Assembly (NCBI GenBank): GCA_002424365.1
Contig: DIRQ01000037.1
Span: 1 to 48,661, forward strand
Length of the DNA stretch: 48,661 bases
Direction: 5' to 3'
Source: Syntrophomonas sp. UBA5432
GTDB lineage: Bacteria; Bacillota; Syntrophomonadia; Syntrophomonadales; Syntrophomonadaceae
Part shown: positions 8,699 to 16,777 of the stretch, piece by piece
Position numbering within the stretch: the first letter of the stretch is position 1
Layout of the letters: every line of letters starts with the position of its first letter
Made by a program: the position numbers and the translations under genes
The notes under the pieces: generated by a model
Database searches by the model: none
What the model saw: the letters and a program-made list of their open reading frames with translations, nothing else
What the model was told of the DNA's origin: nothing

Positions 8699-8702
8699 TA
8701 GT

Positions 8703-10520
8703 TTGCAGCTTTTTAATCCACTGGCATTAGGATTTGCCGTAATAATACCGTTAATAATACTGCTGTACCTGCTAAAGCCGCGGCGTCAGGAGATGATGGT
8801 TTCTAGCATTTACCTCTGGGAGCAGGTGCAAAAAGATATAGAAGCTAGTAATCCCTGGCAACGCCTTAAAAAAAACCTGTTGCTGCTGCTGCAATTATTA
8901 GCAGCAGTGCTGCTGGTAATGGCTCTGACTCGGCCTTATGTACCAGTAGCCCAGGATAGTGCCCGCCACCTGGTGGTGGTATTGGACTGTTCGGCCAGTA
9001 TGGCAGCTAATGATGTATCCCCATCACGTTTTGATGAAGCTCGCCGAATTACCGGCAAAATGGCTAATCAGCTGGGGCCAGGTGATTGTATGACCTTGAT
9101 TACTATGGAGGAGAAACCTGGTATTCTAGTTACCGCCAGCCGCGATCGCGCAGAAATTAAACGTCTGCTGCAAGAGACTAGTCTGAGTTCGGGTAGTGCC
9201 GATTTGGAACCAGTACTGGCTATTGTTTCGGCCATGTTAAAAAACGATAATAACATCTCTCTGCTCATTTTAACGGACGGGGGAGTAAAACCGCTGGAAA
9301 ATCAAATTAAACTCTCCTGCCCGGTAAAAGTAGAGTTGATTGGTAAAAGTTCGGATAACCTGGCTATAACTACTCTGGCTACCCGCCGCCAGGGTTCACA
9401 GGTAATTACTTTGGCCCGGGTGCAGAACTTCAGTAAGCAAGTAATTAAAAGCGATATTGAATTACGAGCCCAGGAGATGCTAATAGACGTACGCAGTCTG
9501 GTAACAAAGCCCGGCGAAGTACGCGATATCATTTGGGAGGACCTGCCACCGGGGGTAGAGGTAATTGAAGCCCGGCTGTCAGTAGAGGATATCTACTCCC
9601 CCGATAACCAGGCCTGGGCAGTAGTGCAGGCTGCGGGTAAGAACCGTGCTTTGCTGGTCACCCCGGGCAACATTTTTATGGAAAAGGCTTTGAACCTGTC
9701 TGAGGCTCTGGACTTATATCGCACTAGTCCGGAAAACTACTTGCAGCAAAGTGAATATTATGACCTGTATGTATTTGACGGCTGGCTGCCACAGCAGTTA
9801 CCCCCTGCTTCTGTCATAGTTTTAAATCCACCTGTCCCCAACCCATTCTTTGCTATAAATGGAACTAGCAAAAATATAGCTTCCATTACTGCCAGTGCCG
9901 ATGAGCCGCTTTTAAGATATGTGGATGTCACTGGATGGCAGATGGCCGACACTAATAATATTACCCTGCCGGTGGGATTTAAAAGTCTACTTAACTATGA
10001 GCATAAACCACTACTTGCTGTCGGTGAATATCAAGGCCAGCGGATGGCATTATTTAGCTTTGACCTGCACCATAGCAATATTCCCCTGCAGACTGGTTTT
10101 CCTATATTGATAAATAATCTGGCTACCTGGTTATTACCGGAAAGACAGGATAATGTCGGTGTAATCAGCGGCGATGAATATAGATTTACACCTGTAGCGG
10201 GTAGCCAAGAAATTATTGTGCAAGGCCCGGATGGTAAAAAGGAGAACTACCGGACTCCATTTCCATCTGTTTTTTCAATTACAAAGCCTGGTCCCTATCG
10301 TTTTACTCAGGTGTATGATGATACCGAGCGTAGTTTTTGTGTGGTTAAGAATAATGGTAACCTGCTGGAGTCAGACCTAAAACCTCAAAACATAAGTTGG
10401 ATAAAAACTAAACAAAGGCAGTCCGGAACCATGAGTAATCGGGAATTTTGGCCTTACTTGGCTGCGATATGTTTGTTCATACTCCTGCTGGAATGGGAGG
10501 TATACCGCCGTGGCTATTAG
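8703..10520 (+). CDS. BatA-like membrane protein with vWA domain
   Basis: A protein of 605 residues. The start is TTG 8703 with GGAGAAGG just upstream; a longer frame from 8574 only reflects overlap with the DUF58 gene. Helix 1 (about 7-22) and the motif VSSIYLWEQV define the aerotolerance-regulator N-terminal (BatA) domain. Helix 2 is at about 60-80. The vWA domain begins near residue 92 with an intact DCSAS metal site (DxSxS) and has an LTDGG loop. A central Rossmann-like region and a C-terminal helix (about 583-598) follow. The vWA domain is expected outside the membrane, where it may bind partner proteins. The stop overlaps the GTG start of the next gene by 11 bases. Confidence 0.92.
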   Translation: MQLFNPLALGFAVIIPLIILLYLLKPRRQEMMVSSIYLWEQVQKDIEASNPWQRLKKNLLLLLQLLAAVLLVMALTRPYVPVAQDSARHLVVVLDCSASMAANDVSPSRFDEARRITGKMANQLGPGDCMTLITMEEKPGILVTASRDRAEIKRLLQETSLSSGSADLEPVLAIVSAMLKNDNNISLLILTDGGVKPLENQIKLSCPVKVELIGKSSDNLAITTLATRRQGSQVITLARVQNFSKQVIKSDIELRAQEMLIDVRSLVTKPGEVRDIIWEDLPPGVEVIEARLSVEDIYSPDNQAWAVVQAAGKNRALLVTPGNIFMEKALNLSEALDLYRTSPENYLQQSEYYDLYVFDGWLPQQLPPASVIVLNPPVPNPFFAINGTSKNIASITASADEPLLRYVDVTGWQMADTNNITLPVGFKSLLNYEHKPLLAVGEYQGQRMALFSFDLHHSNIPLQTGFPILINNLATWLLPERQDNVGVISGDEYRFTPVAGSQEIIVQGPDGKKENYRTPFPSVFSITKPGPYRFTQVYDDTERSFCVVKNNGNLLESDLKPQNISWIKTKQRQSGTMSNREFWPYLAAICLFILLLEWEVYRRGY

Positions 10521-13335
10521 TTTTAACCACCCCTTCTGGCTGTTATTATTACCTTTACTTATATATCCCTTGTATCTCTGGTATCGCAGCAGTCAGCATT
10601 TGCCCCGCTGGAGACGAAACCTGATTATAACATTGCGAATAAGTCTTTTGATCTGTTTAATCCTGGCTGTGGCAGGGATAGAATTTCGTTTTCCCCTGCA
10701 TAAGCAGAGCGTAGTCTTTGTGGTTGACGGCTCTGCCAGTTGCGAGAAGGTTAGAGAGCAGGCGGAAGATTTTATAAAAAAAGCCCTTGAGAAAAAGAAA
10801 GCCGATGATCGGGCGGCAGTTGTGTTATTTGGTGGTGACGCTCGGGTAGACCAGCCGCTATCTACGAATCCTAACTTTCATACTATTGAAACTGTGGTGG
10901 ACCGTGACTATTCTAATCCAAGTGAGGGCATGAAACTGGCCGACGTGCTCATTCCCCGCGATTCGTTACGCCGGGTAGTACTTGTTTCTGATGGCTACCA
11001 GAATAGTGGGGACCTGATGAAAGAGGCGGCAGTTTTAGCCGAAAAAGGGGTAAGGGTAGATGTTGTACCCTTGTATCAAGATAGCGGGCCGGAAGCCCGT
11101 ATTGAGAGCATGGTCATCCCCCAGAGGCTTTATCCCGGGGAGAAGTTTAGTGTCAAAGTTAAAATTGATAGTAATGTAGCTACTCCGGTAGTTTTACGCA
11201 TATACCAGGACCGGGAAGTAATCGGTGAGCTTAATACTTCGGTTAACCGGGGAGAAAACTCTTTTAGCTGTGCCGCTATGATTAAGGAAAGCGGGTTTCA
11301 TAGCTTTGAAGCCATAGCAGAATTTGAAAAAGATACTATCGCTGAGAATAATGTTGCTCATGCCTTTACTCTAGTTGAGGGTCCCCCCCTGATTTTACTG
11401 GTAGAGGGTTCACCCGGGGAAGCGGCTGCTATCAAATCTGCTCTAGATTCCCTGGAGCTGGACAACCGGGTAATTCCGGCTTATCAGTTTCCTGCCAGTA
11501 TTGAGGAACTGCAGCGCTATGCAGTGATAATCCTTTGTAATGTCCCAGCCAATTCTTTGAAGGGTAATAGTATGCAGGCAGTTAATATGGCGGTGAAAAA
11601 CCTGGGTCTGGGGCTTATAATGGTTGGTGGTGACCAGAGCTTTGGACCAGGAGGCTACTTCAAAACCCCAGTGGAAGAGGCCCTGCCGGTTTACATGGAT
11701 TTACGGGGCAAAAAAGAAATTCCCAGCCTGGGACTTTTACTGGTTATAGATAAGTCGGGGAGCATGTCGGAATCGGCTGGTGGTTATGCCAAAATCGATT
11801 TAGCCCGAGAGGCGGCAGTGCAGGCTACTGAAGTGCTGGGGCCCATGGACCAAATTGGGGTACTGGCTTTTGATAGTGCGGCCAAATGGGTAGTTAAAAT
11901 GCGTAAGGTAGATGATTTAACTGCCATTCAGGATGATATCGGTACGCTGCGGGCCGGAGGTGGTACCAGTATATACCCGGCTCTGGCCCTGGCTTATGAT
12001 TCTCTGAAGAAGGCTGACACTAAATATAAACATATTATATTACTTACTGATGGACAGTCAGCTACCAGTGGGGACTATTATTTCCTGGCTCGTAAGATGG
12101 AAAAGGCCGGTATTACCATGTCTACGGTAGCAGTGGGTGATGGTGCGGACACAGAATTGCTGGAGATTCTAGCTGAATGGGGCCGGGGAAGATATTATTT
12201 TACCAATGAGGCTTATAGCATACCCCGGATATTTACCAAGGAAACTATTACCGCTCTCCGCAGTTACCTGGTGGAAGAGAATTTTACCCCGTTAAGAGTA
12301 GCCGGTAGTGAGGTTTTACATGGTATAACGGCGGTGCCTGACCTGCACGGCTATGTGGCCAGTACGGTAAAAGATTCGGCCCAGCTTATGCTGGAAAGCC
12401 ATCGCGGTGATCCGGTTCTGGCTGGTTGGCAGTATGGATTAGGCCGGTCATTGGCATTTACCAGTGATGCCGGTGGGCGTTGGGCAGCGAATTGGGTTAG
12501 CTGGGAGAACTATAATCATTTTTGGGGTAATCTATTGTCCTGGGTATTACCCCGCAGCCAGGATAGTAGTTTGCGGATGGAGACTTATATAGAGGATGGT
12601 AAAGGATATATTAAAGTGGATGCAGATGATTATACGGCCACTTCATTAACATATAGCGCCACTATTATTAAACCTGACCTAAAAACAGAAAATTTAGAGC
12701 TGCAACCTGTGGCCCCGGGTAGCTTTGCCGGAAATTTTAAGGTTAAAGAACCAGGAGTCTATTTAATCAAGGTATTGCAAAAAAAAGAAGGAGAATCCCT
12801 GGGTAGTGTAAGCGGAGGGGCGGCTTTGTCGTACTCCCCGGAATATAATAATACCTTGCGGGATAATGCCTTCTTGGAGCAGGTAGCGGCCAAAGGTAGA
12901 GGGAGTATTATTTCCCGGCCAGAAGAGGCTTTTGCCGATAACCTGCCTCCATTAAAAGGTATCGTGGAATTATGGCCCTGGCTATTAATTATGGCCACTT
13001 GCCTTTTACCCCTGGATATTGCTGCCCGCCGTTTGAACATAAGGCAGGTTGATATAGAAAAAGCCCGTACCCGCTTACGCCGAGAAGTGGATGACCCGCT
13101 GGATACAGCATCAACCACTTATACTCGCCTGCAGCAGCGTAAGCAGCAGGTGCAGCAGCGGCGGGAAACGCTTAAATCTGGCCGCGCTTTGAATGATGGG
13201 TTGCTACCATCTTCATCCTCTTCTGATTTTAGCACCAAGGGTTCTAACCAGAAAGGTGAAAAACAAGATACCGGAGGGTCAGTTCTTGATACCTCCCGCC
13301 TGTTGGAGCGCAAACGAACGAGAAGCAAGGAGTGA
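10510..13335 (+). CDS. Large membrane protein with two vWA domains and a GATase-like domain
   Basis: A protein of 941 residues starting at GTG 10510, seven bases after GGGAGGT. Two N-terminal helices (about 7-25 and 36-56) are followed by a first vWA domain with DGSAS (about 72). A GATase1-like Rossmann segment comes next (about 290-395, containing GLIMVGGDQSFGPGGY). The second vWA domain has a complete metal site: DKSGS (about 414), GGGTS (about 484) and LTDG (about 512). A C-terminal helix (about 820-840) leads into a charged, Gln/Arg-rich cytoplasmic tail. This layout is the large BatA/BatB-related protein found at the end of MoxR operons. Its stop lies inside a GAGTGAGGGGG repeat motif. 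The role is unknown, probably protein assembly or stress tolerance at the membrane. Confidence 0.92.
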   Translation: MAISFNHPFWLLLLPLLIYPLYLWYRSSQHLPRWRRNLIITLRISLLICLILAVAGIEFRFPLHKQSVVFVVDGSASCEKVREQAEDFIKKALEKKKADDRAAVVLFGGDARVDQPLSTNPNFHTIETVVDRDYSNPSEGMKLADVLIPRDSLRRVVLVSDGYQNSGDLMKEAAVLAEKGVRVDVVPLYQDSGPEARIESMVIPQRLYPGEKFSVKVKIDSNVATPVVLRIYQDREVIGELNTSVNRGENSFSCAAMIKESGFHSFEAIAEFEKDTIAENNVAHAFTLVEGPPLILLVEGSPGEAAAIKSALDSLELDNRVIPAYQFPASIEELQRYAVIILCNVPANSLKGNSMQAVNMAVKNLGLGLIMVGGDQSFGPGGYFKTPVEEALPVYMDLRGKKEIPSLGLLLVIDKSGSMSESAGGYAKIDLAREAAVQATEVLGPMDQIGVLAFDSAAKWVVKMRKVDDLTAIQDDIGTLRAGGGTSIYPALALAYDSLKKADTKYKHIILLTDGQSATSGDYYFLARKMEKAGITMSTVAVGDGADTELLEILAEWGRGRYYFTNEAYSIPRIFTKETITALRSYLVEENFTPLRVAGSEVLHGITAVPDLHGYVASTVKDSAQLMLESHRGDPVLAGWQYGLGRSLAFTSDAGGRWAANWVSWENYNHFWGNLLSWVLPRSQDSSLRMETYIEDGKGYIKVDADDYTATSLTYSATIIKPDLKTENLELQPVAPGSFAGNFKVKEPGVYLIKVLQKKEGESLGSVSGGAALSYSPEYNNTLRDNAFLEQVAAKGRGSIISRPEEAFADNLPPLKGIVELWPWLLIMATCLLPLDIAARRLNIRQVDIEKARTRLRREVDDPLDTASTTYTRLQQRKQQVQQRRETLKSGRALNDGLLPSSSSSDFSTKGSNQKGEKQDTGGSVLDTSRLLERKRTRSKE

Positions 13336-13427
13336 GGGGGAGGGATTAGGGTTATAGGGGTAAAACTATGTATCTGCCCTGCTCATTTATAAGTAGTGTA
13401 TTCAGTGTCTTCTGTGTCTAAAAAATT

Positions 13428-13466
13428 CTATTTTCTTATTAACCCATCATGCCCGAAGGACATACC
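13428..13466. repeat. Dispersed repeat, inverted copy of the moxR-upstream element
   Basis: The reverse complement of this 39-base segment matches 6758-6796 at most positions, including CCTTCGGGCATG and AGAAAATAG. The match shows that both belong to one dispersed family. Confidence 0.6.
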
Positions 13467-13532
13467 CTAAAGGGCACACAGCAACCACCGATAAAAAATA
13501 GTAGCTGGGATTTAGTTATATTTTAAAAAACT

Positions 13533-13588
13533 CAGCTCCCTTAATGGTAGCGCGTTAGCGCTACATCCGTGTACCCTTTAGGGTGTGT
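13533..13588. repeat. Dispersed repeat shared with 43959-44010
   Basis: CAGCTCCCTTAAT (13533-13545) followed by CATCCGTGTACCCTTTAGGG (from 13564) recurs as CAGCTCCCTTAAT (43959-43971) and CATCCGTGTGCCCTATGGGT (from 43987), with a diverged middle of similar length. Confidence 0.55.
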
Positions 13589-13683
13589 TATTCATAAGAA
13601 ATCAGTGCATTCAGTGTCTAATCAATATTTATGTCGAATGCAAGTGCGAAACTTCAGAGAATTTTGTGGTGGTAAAACGACTG

Positions 13684-13727
13684 AAAAAGAGGGGATTAGC
13701 GGAAAACTCCCCTCTTTTTATTTTTTT
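13684..13727 (+). terminator. Intrinsic terminator upstream of minC
   Basis: A perfect 12-bp stem, AAAAAGAGGGGA (13684-13695) with TCCCCTCTTTTT (13708-13719), has a 12-base loop and is followed by a run of T. It separates the vWA operon from minC. It lies only about 80 bases before the minC start, so the min promoter must be short-range, or the hairpin may act as an attenuator. Confidence 0.8.
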
Positions 13728-13804
13728 CTTTGCAGGAAAAAACTTACAATAATAGAAAAGCAAGGTATAAGCATTTGGCAGCGGTTAAGATTGGAGGGTA
13801 TACA

Positions 13805-14425
13805 TTGTCAGCAGCTCTTAGAAGTGTTAATGGGGAAATCCGGGTTGACATGAGATCGTTCAACACTTTTTCTGAAATTAAAAACCAACTGGAAAAAAAG
13901 CTGCAGAGAATTGACAGCTATGTGCTGGGAACCCTGGTCACCCTGGATATGGGTGATAAACGCCTTAGCAGCAAGCAGGTTAGAGAAATTGAGGACCTGC
14001 TATTGGATCACGGGCTGCACTTGAGGGAACTGAGGTCTAATAGTAAACCCAGAGAGGAGGAGGACGAAAATCCTTTTGGTGATATGCCTGGGTATAGTGA
14101 TACCGCCCTTATTTGCAGGCACCTTAGATCCGGCCAAAAAGTTTTTTGCGAAGGGAATCTGGTAATTTTGGGTGATATTAACCCGGGAGCGGAGGTGGTA
14201 GCTGGAGGTAATATCGTGGTTATGGGTTCTTTAAGAGGCCTGGCCCATGCTGGGGCATTTGGTGATGAGAGAGCTATTATTAGCGCCTATCGCTTAAGCC
14301 CAACTCAGTTGAGGATTGCCAACCACATTACCCGCCCACCTGATGGGGAGGTAATCGTAGTTTCAACTCCTGAACTGGCTCGTATTAGAGCCGGTAAAGT
14401 AGTGATTGAGAAGTTAAAAATATGA
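13805..14425 (+). CDS. minC: Septum site-determining protein MinC
   Basis: MinC inhibits FtsZ polymerisation away from mid-cell. A protein of 206 residues. The start is TTG 13805, six bases after GGAGGG (13793-13798), which gives the family length; an earlier in-frame TTG at 13730 would add 25 basic residues and place the Shine-Dalgarno site inside the gene. The N-terminal FtsZ-inhibiting domain (about 1-75) is followed by an acidic linker (REEEDENPF). The C-terminal beta-helix domain (about 100-206) contains the conserved GDINPGAEVVAGGNIVVMGS and LRGLAHAG segments that bind MinD and dimerise. It overlaps the in-frame ATG of the minD frame, and minD and minE follow. Confidence 0.96.
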   Translation: MSAALRSVNGEIRVDMRSFNTFSEIKNQLEKKLQRIDSYVLGTLVTLDMGDKRLSSKQVREIEDLLLDHGLHLRELRSNSKPREEEDENPFGDMPGYSDTALICRHLRSGQKVFCEGNLVILGDINPGAEVVAGGNIVVMGSLRGLAHAGAFGDERAIISAYRLSPTQLRIANHITRPPDGEVIVVSTPELARIRAGKVVIEKLKI

Positions 14426-14439
14426 TTGGAGGATTAGGG

Positions 14440-15243
14440 ATGAAAAGTAGAGTTATCGTCATAACTTCCGGAAAAGGTGGAGTGGGCAAGACTACAACCA
14501 CGGCCAATATTGGTACCGCGTTGGCTATGATGGACAAAAAGGTGGTTATGATTGATACCGATATTGGTCTTAGAAACCTGGATGTGGTAATGGGATTAGA
14601 AAACCGCATTGTCTTCGATATAGTTGATGTGGTAAACGGTAATTGTAAACTGAAACAAGCCCTGATTAAGGATAAACGCTTTGATGGTCTTTACCTGCTA
14701 CCGGCTGCTCAGACCAAAGATAAAACTGCAGTAAGTCCTCACCAGATGAAGAACCTAACCAATGAATTACGCAAGGATTTTGATTATATTCTAGTAGACT
14801 GCCCAGCCGGGATTGAACAGGGATTTAAAAATGCGGTGGCAGGAGCTGATGATGCTATTGTGGTTGCTACTCCGGAGATTTCATCGGTACGAGATGCTGA
14901 CCGCATTATTGGCATGCTGGAAGCCAGCGGTTTGAATAATGCCCGCCTTATTATCAACCGTTTGCGGAGCAAAATGGTAAAGCGCGGCGATATGATGGAT
15001 ATAAATGATATACTTGATATCCTTTCTATAGAACTGCTGGGAGTAGTACCTGAGGACGAGTCTATTGTGGTATCCACTAACCGGGGGGAACCTGCTGTAA
15101 TGGAAACCACTTCTCGGGCTGGAGGAGCCTATCGTCGTATTTCCCGGCGGCTCATCGGAGAAAAAGTGCCCATGTTGTCTATTGATGAGGAAAATTTAAA
15201 TTTTGTCGACAGATTCAGGAAAATACTAAAATTAGCTAGATAG
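14440..15243 (+). CDS. minD: Septum site-determining protein MinD (ATPase)
   Basis: MinD is a membrane-binding ATPase that recruits MinC to the poles. A protein of 267 residues. ATG 14440 is chosen because GGAGG (14428-14432) is seven bases upstream and the protein then begins MKSRVIVITSGKGG like the family; an in-frame ATG at 14422 lies before this site. It has the deviant Walker A KGGVGKTTT (about 11-19), a switch I/II set (DTDIGLRNLD; VDCPAGIEQG) and a C-terminal amphipathic membrane-targeting helix (FVDRFRKILK). It follows minC by 14 bases and precedes minE by 10, forming one operon. Confidence 0.98.
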   Translation: MKSRVIVITSGKGGVGKTTTTANIGTALAMMDKKVVMIDTDIGLRNLDVVMGLENRIVFDIVDVVNGNCKLKQALIKDKRFDGLYLLPAAQTKDKTAVSPHQMKNLTNELRKDFDYILVDCPAGIEQGFKNAVAGADDAIVVATPEISSVRDADRIIGMLEASGLNNARLIINRLRSKMVKRGDMMDINDILDILSIELLGVVPEDESIVVSTNRGEPAVMETTSRAGGAYRRISRRLIGEKVPMLSIDEENLNFVDRFRKILKLAR

Positions 15244-15253
15244 GAGGGGAGGT

Positions 15254-15526
15254 ATGGCTTTGTTAGATATTATCACCAGATTTTTTGCCAAGGACAACGT
15301 ATCTAGTAAAGATGTTGCCCGGGAAAGACTGCGCCTGGTTCTGGTCCACGACAGGGCCTCGGTATCTCCTGAGTTTTTGAACCAGCTTAAGGAAGACTTG
15401 ATTAAGGTTATTAGAGAATACCTAGAGATTGATGAAGAAGCCTTGTCGGTGGATTTGGAAAATGAAGAAGATTCCATAGCCCTGGTTGCTAATATACCAG
15501 TTAAGGGTTTCAAGAGAGCGGGGTGA
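15254..15526 (+). CDS. minE: Cell division topological specificity factor MinE
   Basis: A protein of 90 residues, the usual length. MinE stimulates the MinD ATPase and drives pole-to-pole oscillation. The N-terminal amphipathic segment (ALLDIITRFF) is the membrane-binding sequence. The anti-MinCD region contains ARERLRLVLVHDRA, the strongest family signature, followed by the dimerisation domain with the two-stranded VDLENEEDSIALVANIPV end. The ribosome-binding site AGGAGGGGAGG lies just upstream of ATG 15254. MinE together with spore genes is found in several Clostridia but not in Bacillus subtilis, which uses DivIVA/MinJ. Confidence 0.97.
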   Translation: MALLDIITRFFAKDNVSSKDVARERLRLVLVHDRASVSPEFLNQLKEDLIKVIREYLEIDEEALSVDLENEEDSIALVANIPVKGFKRAG

Positions 15527-15567
15527 TACTTCTCGAATATTACAAAAATCAGAATATTTTAGCTCTC

Positions 15568-15589
15568 AACCCGAGGGAACCCTCGGGTT
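15568..15589 (+). terminator. Terminator-like hairpin after minE
   Basis: A perfect 10-bp stem AACCCGAGGG / CCCTCGGGTT has a 2-base loop and only a short T run after it. Its place 41 bases after the minE stop supports termination, although the weak T tract lowers efficiency. Confidence 0.65.
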
Positions 15590-15838
15590 TGCTGCGTTAA
15601 TCTTGCACCGAATCCTGTTCAAAATTAGGTGGATGTTTCCCATATCCGAATAAATTTACTGAAATATCATTGCCTGGAAACTTTATGTAGATTACAATCA
15701 AATATAGAAATATTTACACAATTTCCTAAACAACATAGACTCATCCCCATTGTAGGGATAAATAAAAGCAGCATCGAACGGAAAAACATGGCACCTGAAT
15801 AACAAGATAGCATAGTACTCGGACACAATGATGGATAC

Positions 15839-15860
15839 CCGGTATTGAACTTTATACCGG
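15839..15860. promoter_or_regulatory. Inverted repeat ahead of the crotonase gene (possible operator)
   Basis: CCGGTAT (15839-15845) and ATACCGG (15854-15860) form a 7-bp inverted repeat with an 8-base spacer. It lies 43 bases before the crotonase start and just upstream of an AT-rich stretch. This is a plausible operator or leader hairpin; no regulator is identified. Confidence 0.35.
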
Positions 15861-15903
15861 AGACCATATAAATATATAAAATTTTTAAGGGGGTAATTTT
15901 TTA

Positions 15904-16701
15904 ATGGAGAATTATCGGGGGATTTCTTATGAAACCGTACTGGCATGGGTTGAAGGCGGTATTGGCTACGTACAGTTTAACCGCCCTAAAGCCATGAATG
16001 CAGTTAATGTCAAACTGCTGGAAGAGGCTTATGAGGTTCTAACTGCTTACAGTGATGACCCGGAGGTAAAAGTAATTATTATTTGTGGTAACGAAAATGC
16101 ATTTTGTGCTGGCGCAGACCTGGTCGCAGTTAAAGAGATGAATGCTTTTGAAGCACGGGATTTTTTGGATCATGTTCATCGCACTCAGTTTGCTATTGAG
16201 GATAATCATAAGCCAGTTATTACAGCGGTCAGGGGACTGGCTCTGGGTGGAGGTATGGAAATCATTCTCTCTAGTGATATTCGCATTGTTGCAGATAATG
16301 CTACCCTGGGTCTTCCTGAAATCAGCCTGGGAATATTTCCAGGTGCTGGAGGAACCCAGAGGTGGTCACGTTCAGCATCAATTTGCTCAGCCAAGCATTA
16401 TATCTTTACGGGAGACTTTTTTAATGCTCAGGAGGCCTACCGTTTGGGTCTGATTAACATGATGGTTCCTGCTGATGAGGTTATGGATACGGCTGCGAAG
16501 ATAGCCAGGAAAATATCCCGCAAATCTCCATTATCTCTGCGGGCAGCAAAACAAGCCATTAATAATGCTATGAATATGGATATTAAATCTGGTTGCCGGG
16601 CTGAACAAATAGCCTGGTCCATGATGTTTGCATCCGAAGACCAGAAAGAAGGAATGGGGGCTTTCCTAGAATCCCGCAGGGCAGAGTTCAAAGGCAAGTA
16701 A
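15904..16701 (+). CDS. Enoyl-CoA hydratase/isomerase (crotonase) family protein
   Basis: A protein of 265 residues, normal for crotonases, which hydrate or isomerise enoyl-CoA thioesters in the cytoplasm. Seen: NRPKAMNAV, the oxyanion-hole segment FCAGADLVA, ALGGGMEIILSSD with the first catalytic glutamate (about 119), and LPEISLGIFPGAGGTQR with the second (about 139). Both catalytic Glu are present, so hydratase activity is plausible. The stretch after GGTQR (WSRSASICSAKHY) is longer in polar residues than usual. The gene stands alone between two terminators, so the pathway (beta-oxidation, butyrate or aromatic acyl-CoA) is not shown by context. The ribosome-binding site AAGGGGG precedes ATG 15904. 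Confidence 0.92.
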   Translation: MENYRGISYETVLAWVEGGIGYVQFNRPKAMNAVNVKLLEEAYEVLTAYSDDPEVKVIIICGNENAFCAGADLVAVKEMNAFEARDFLDHVHRTQFAIEDNHKPVITAVRGLALGGGMEIILSSDIRIVADNATLGLPEISLGIFPGAGGTQRWSRSASICSAKHYIFTGDFFNAQEAYRLGLINMMVPADEVMDTAAKIARKISRKSPLSLRAAKQAINNAMNMDIKSGCRAEQIAWSMMFASEDQKEGMGAFLESRRAEFKGK

Positions 16702-16745
16702 TTAAAAGGTTGTCGAGGTGTAACATACATTTCTTTTAACTACTG

Positions 16746-16773
16746 GTAAACCCGGGGGGATCCCCGGGTTTAC
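16746..16773. terminator. Bidirectional terminator between convergent genes
   Basis: A 12-bp perfect stem GTAAACCCGGGG (16746-16757) / CCCCGGGTTTAC (16762-16773) has a 4-base loop. It lies in the 76-base gap between the crotonase (+) and the permease (-), which end toward each other. The T runs are short on both sides. Confidence 0.75.
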
Positions 16774-16777
16774 TGTT

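Larger units (their letters stand above)
13336..13804. other. Intergenic region with dispersed repeats and a terminator
   Basis: 469 bases between the vWA operon and minC. It contains, in order: GAGTGAGGGGG repeat sequence around the vWA stop; two related TTCAGTGTCT copies (13396-13410 and 13601-13620); an inverted copy of the moxR-upstream repeat (13428-13466) continuing into CCCTAAAGGGCAC; and a segment (13533-13588) with the CAGCTCCCTTAAT and CATCCGTGT elements also present at 43959-44010. A terminator is at 13684-13727. Open frames across it lack ribosome-binding sites and are not credible genes. Confidence 0.6.
15527..15903. other. Intergenic region between minE and the crotonase gene
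   Basis: 377 bases. A terminator-like hairpin is at 15568-15589 and an inverted repeat at 15839-15860, close to the crotonase start. The rest is AT-rich and holds no frame with a credible ribosome-binding site. I could not choose a promoter with confidence; the AT-rich stretch 15862-15885 is the likeliest place for one. Confidence 0.5.

Noticed and set aside
8574..8702. An N-terminal extension of the BatA-like protein.
   Set aside because: It overlaps the DUF58 gene out of frame and lacks a Shine-Dalgarno site; TTG 8703 gives the family N-terminus.
13569..13853. A 94-residue plus-strand frame before minC.
   Set aside because: It runs through dispersed repeats and the terminator into minC in another frame, without a ribosome-binding site.
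15667..15946. Minus-strand frames between minE and the crotonase.
   Set aside because: They have no ribosome-binding site, recognisable domain or consistent codon use, and overlap the crotonase start.
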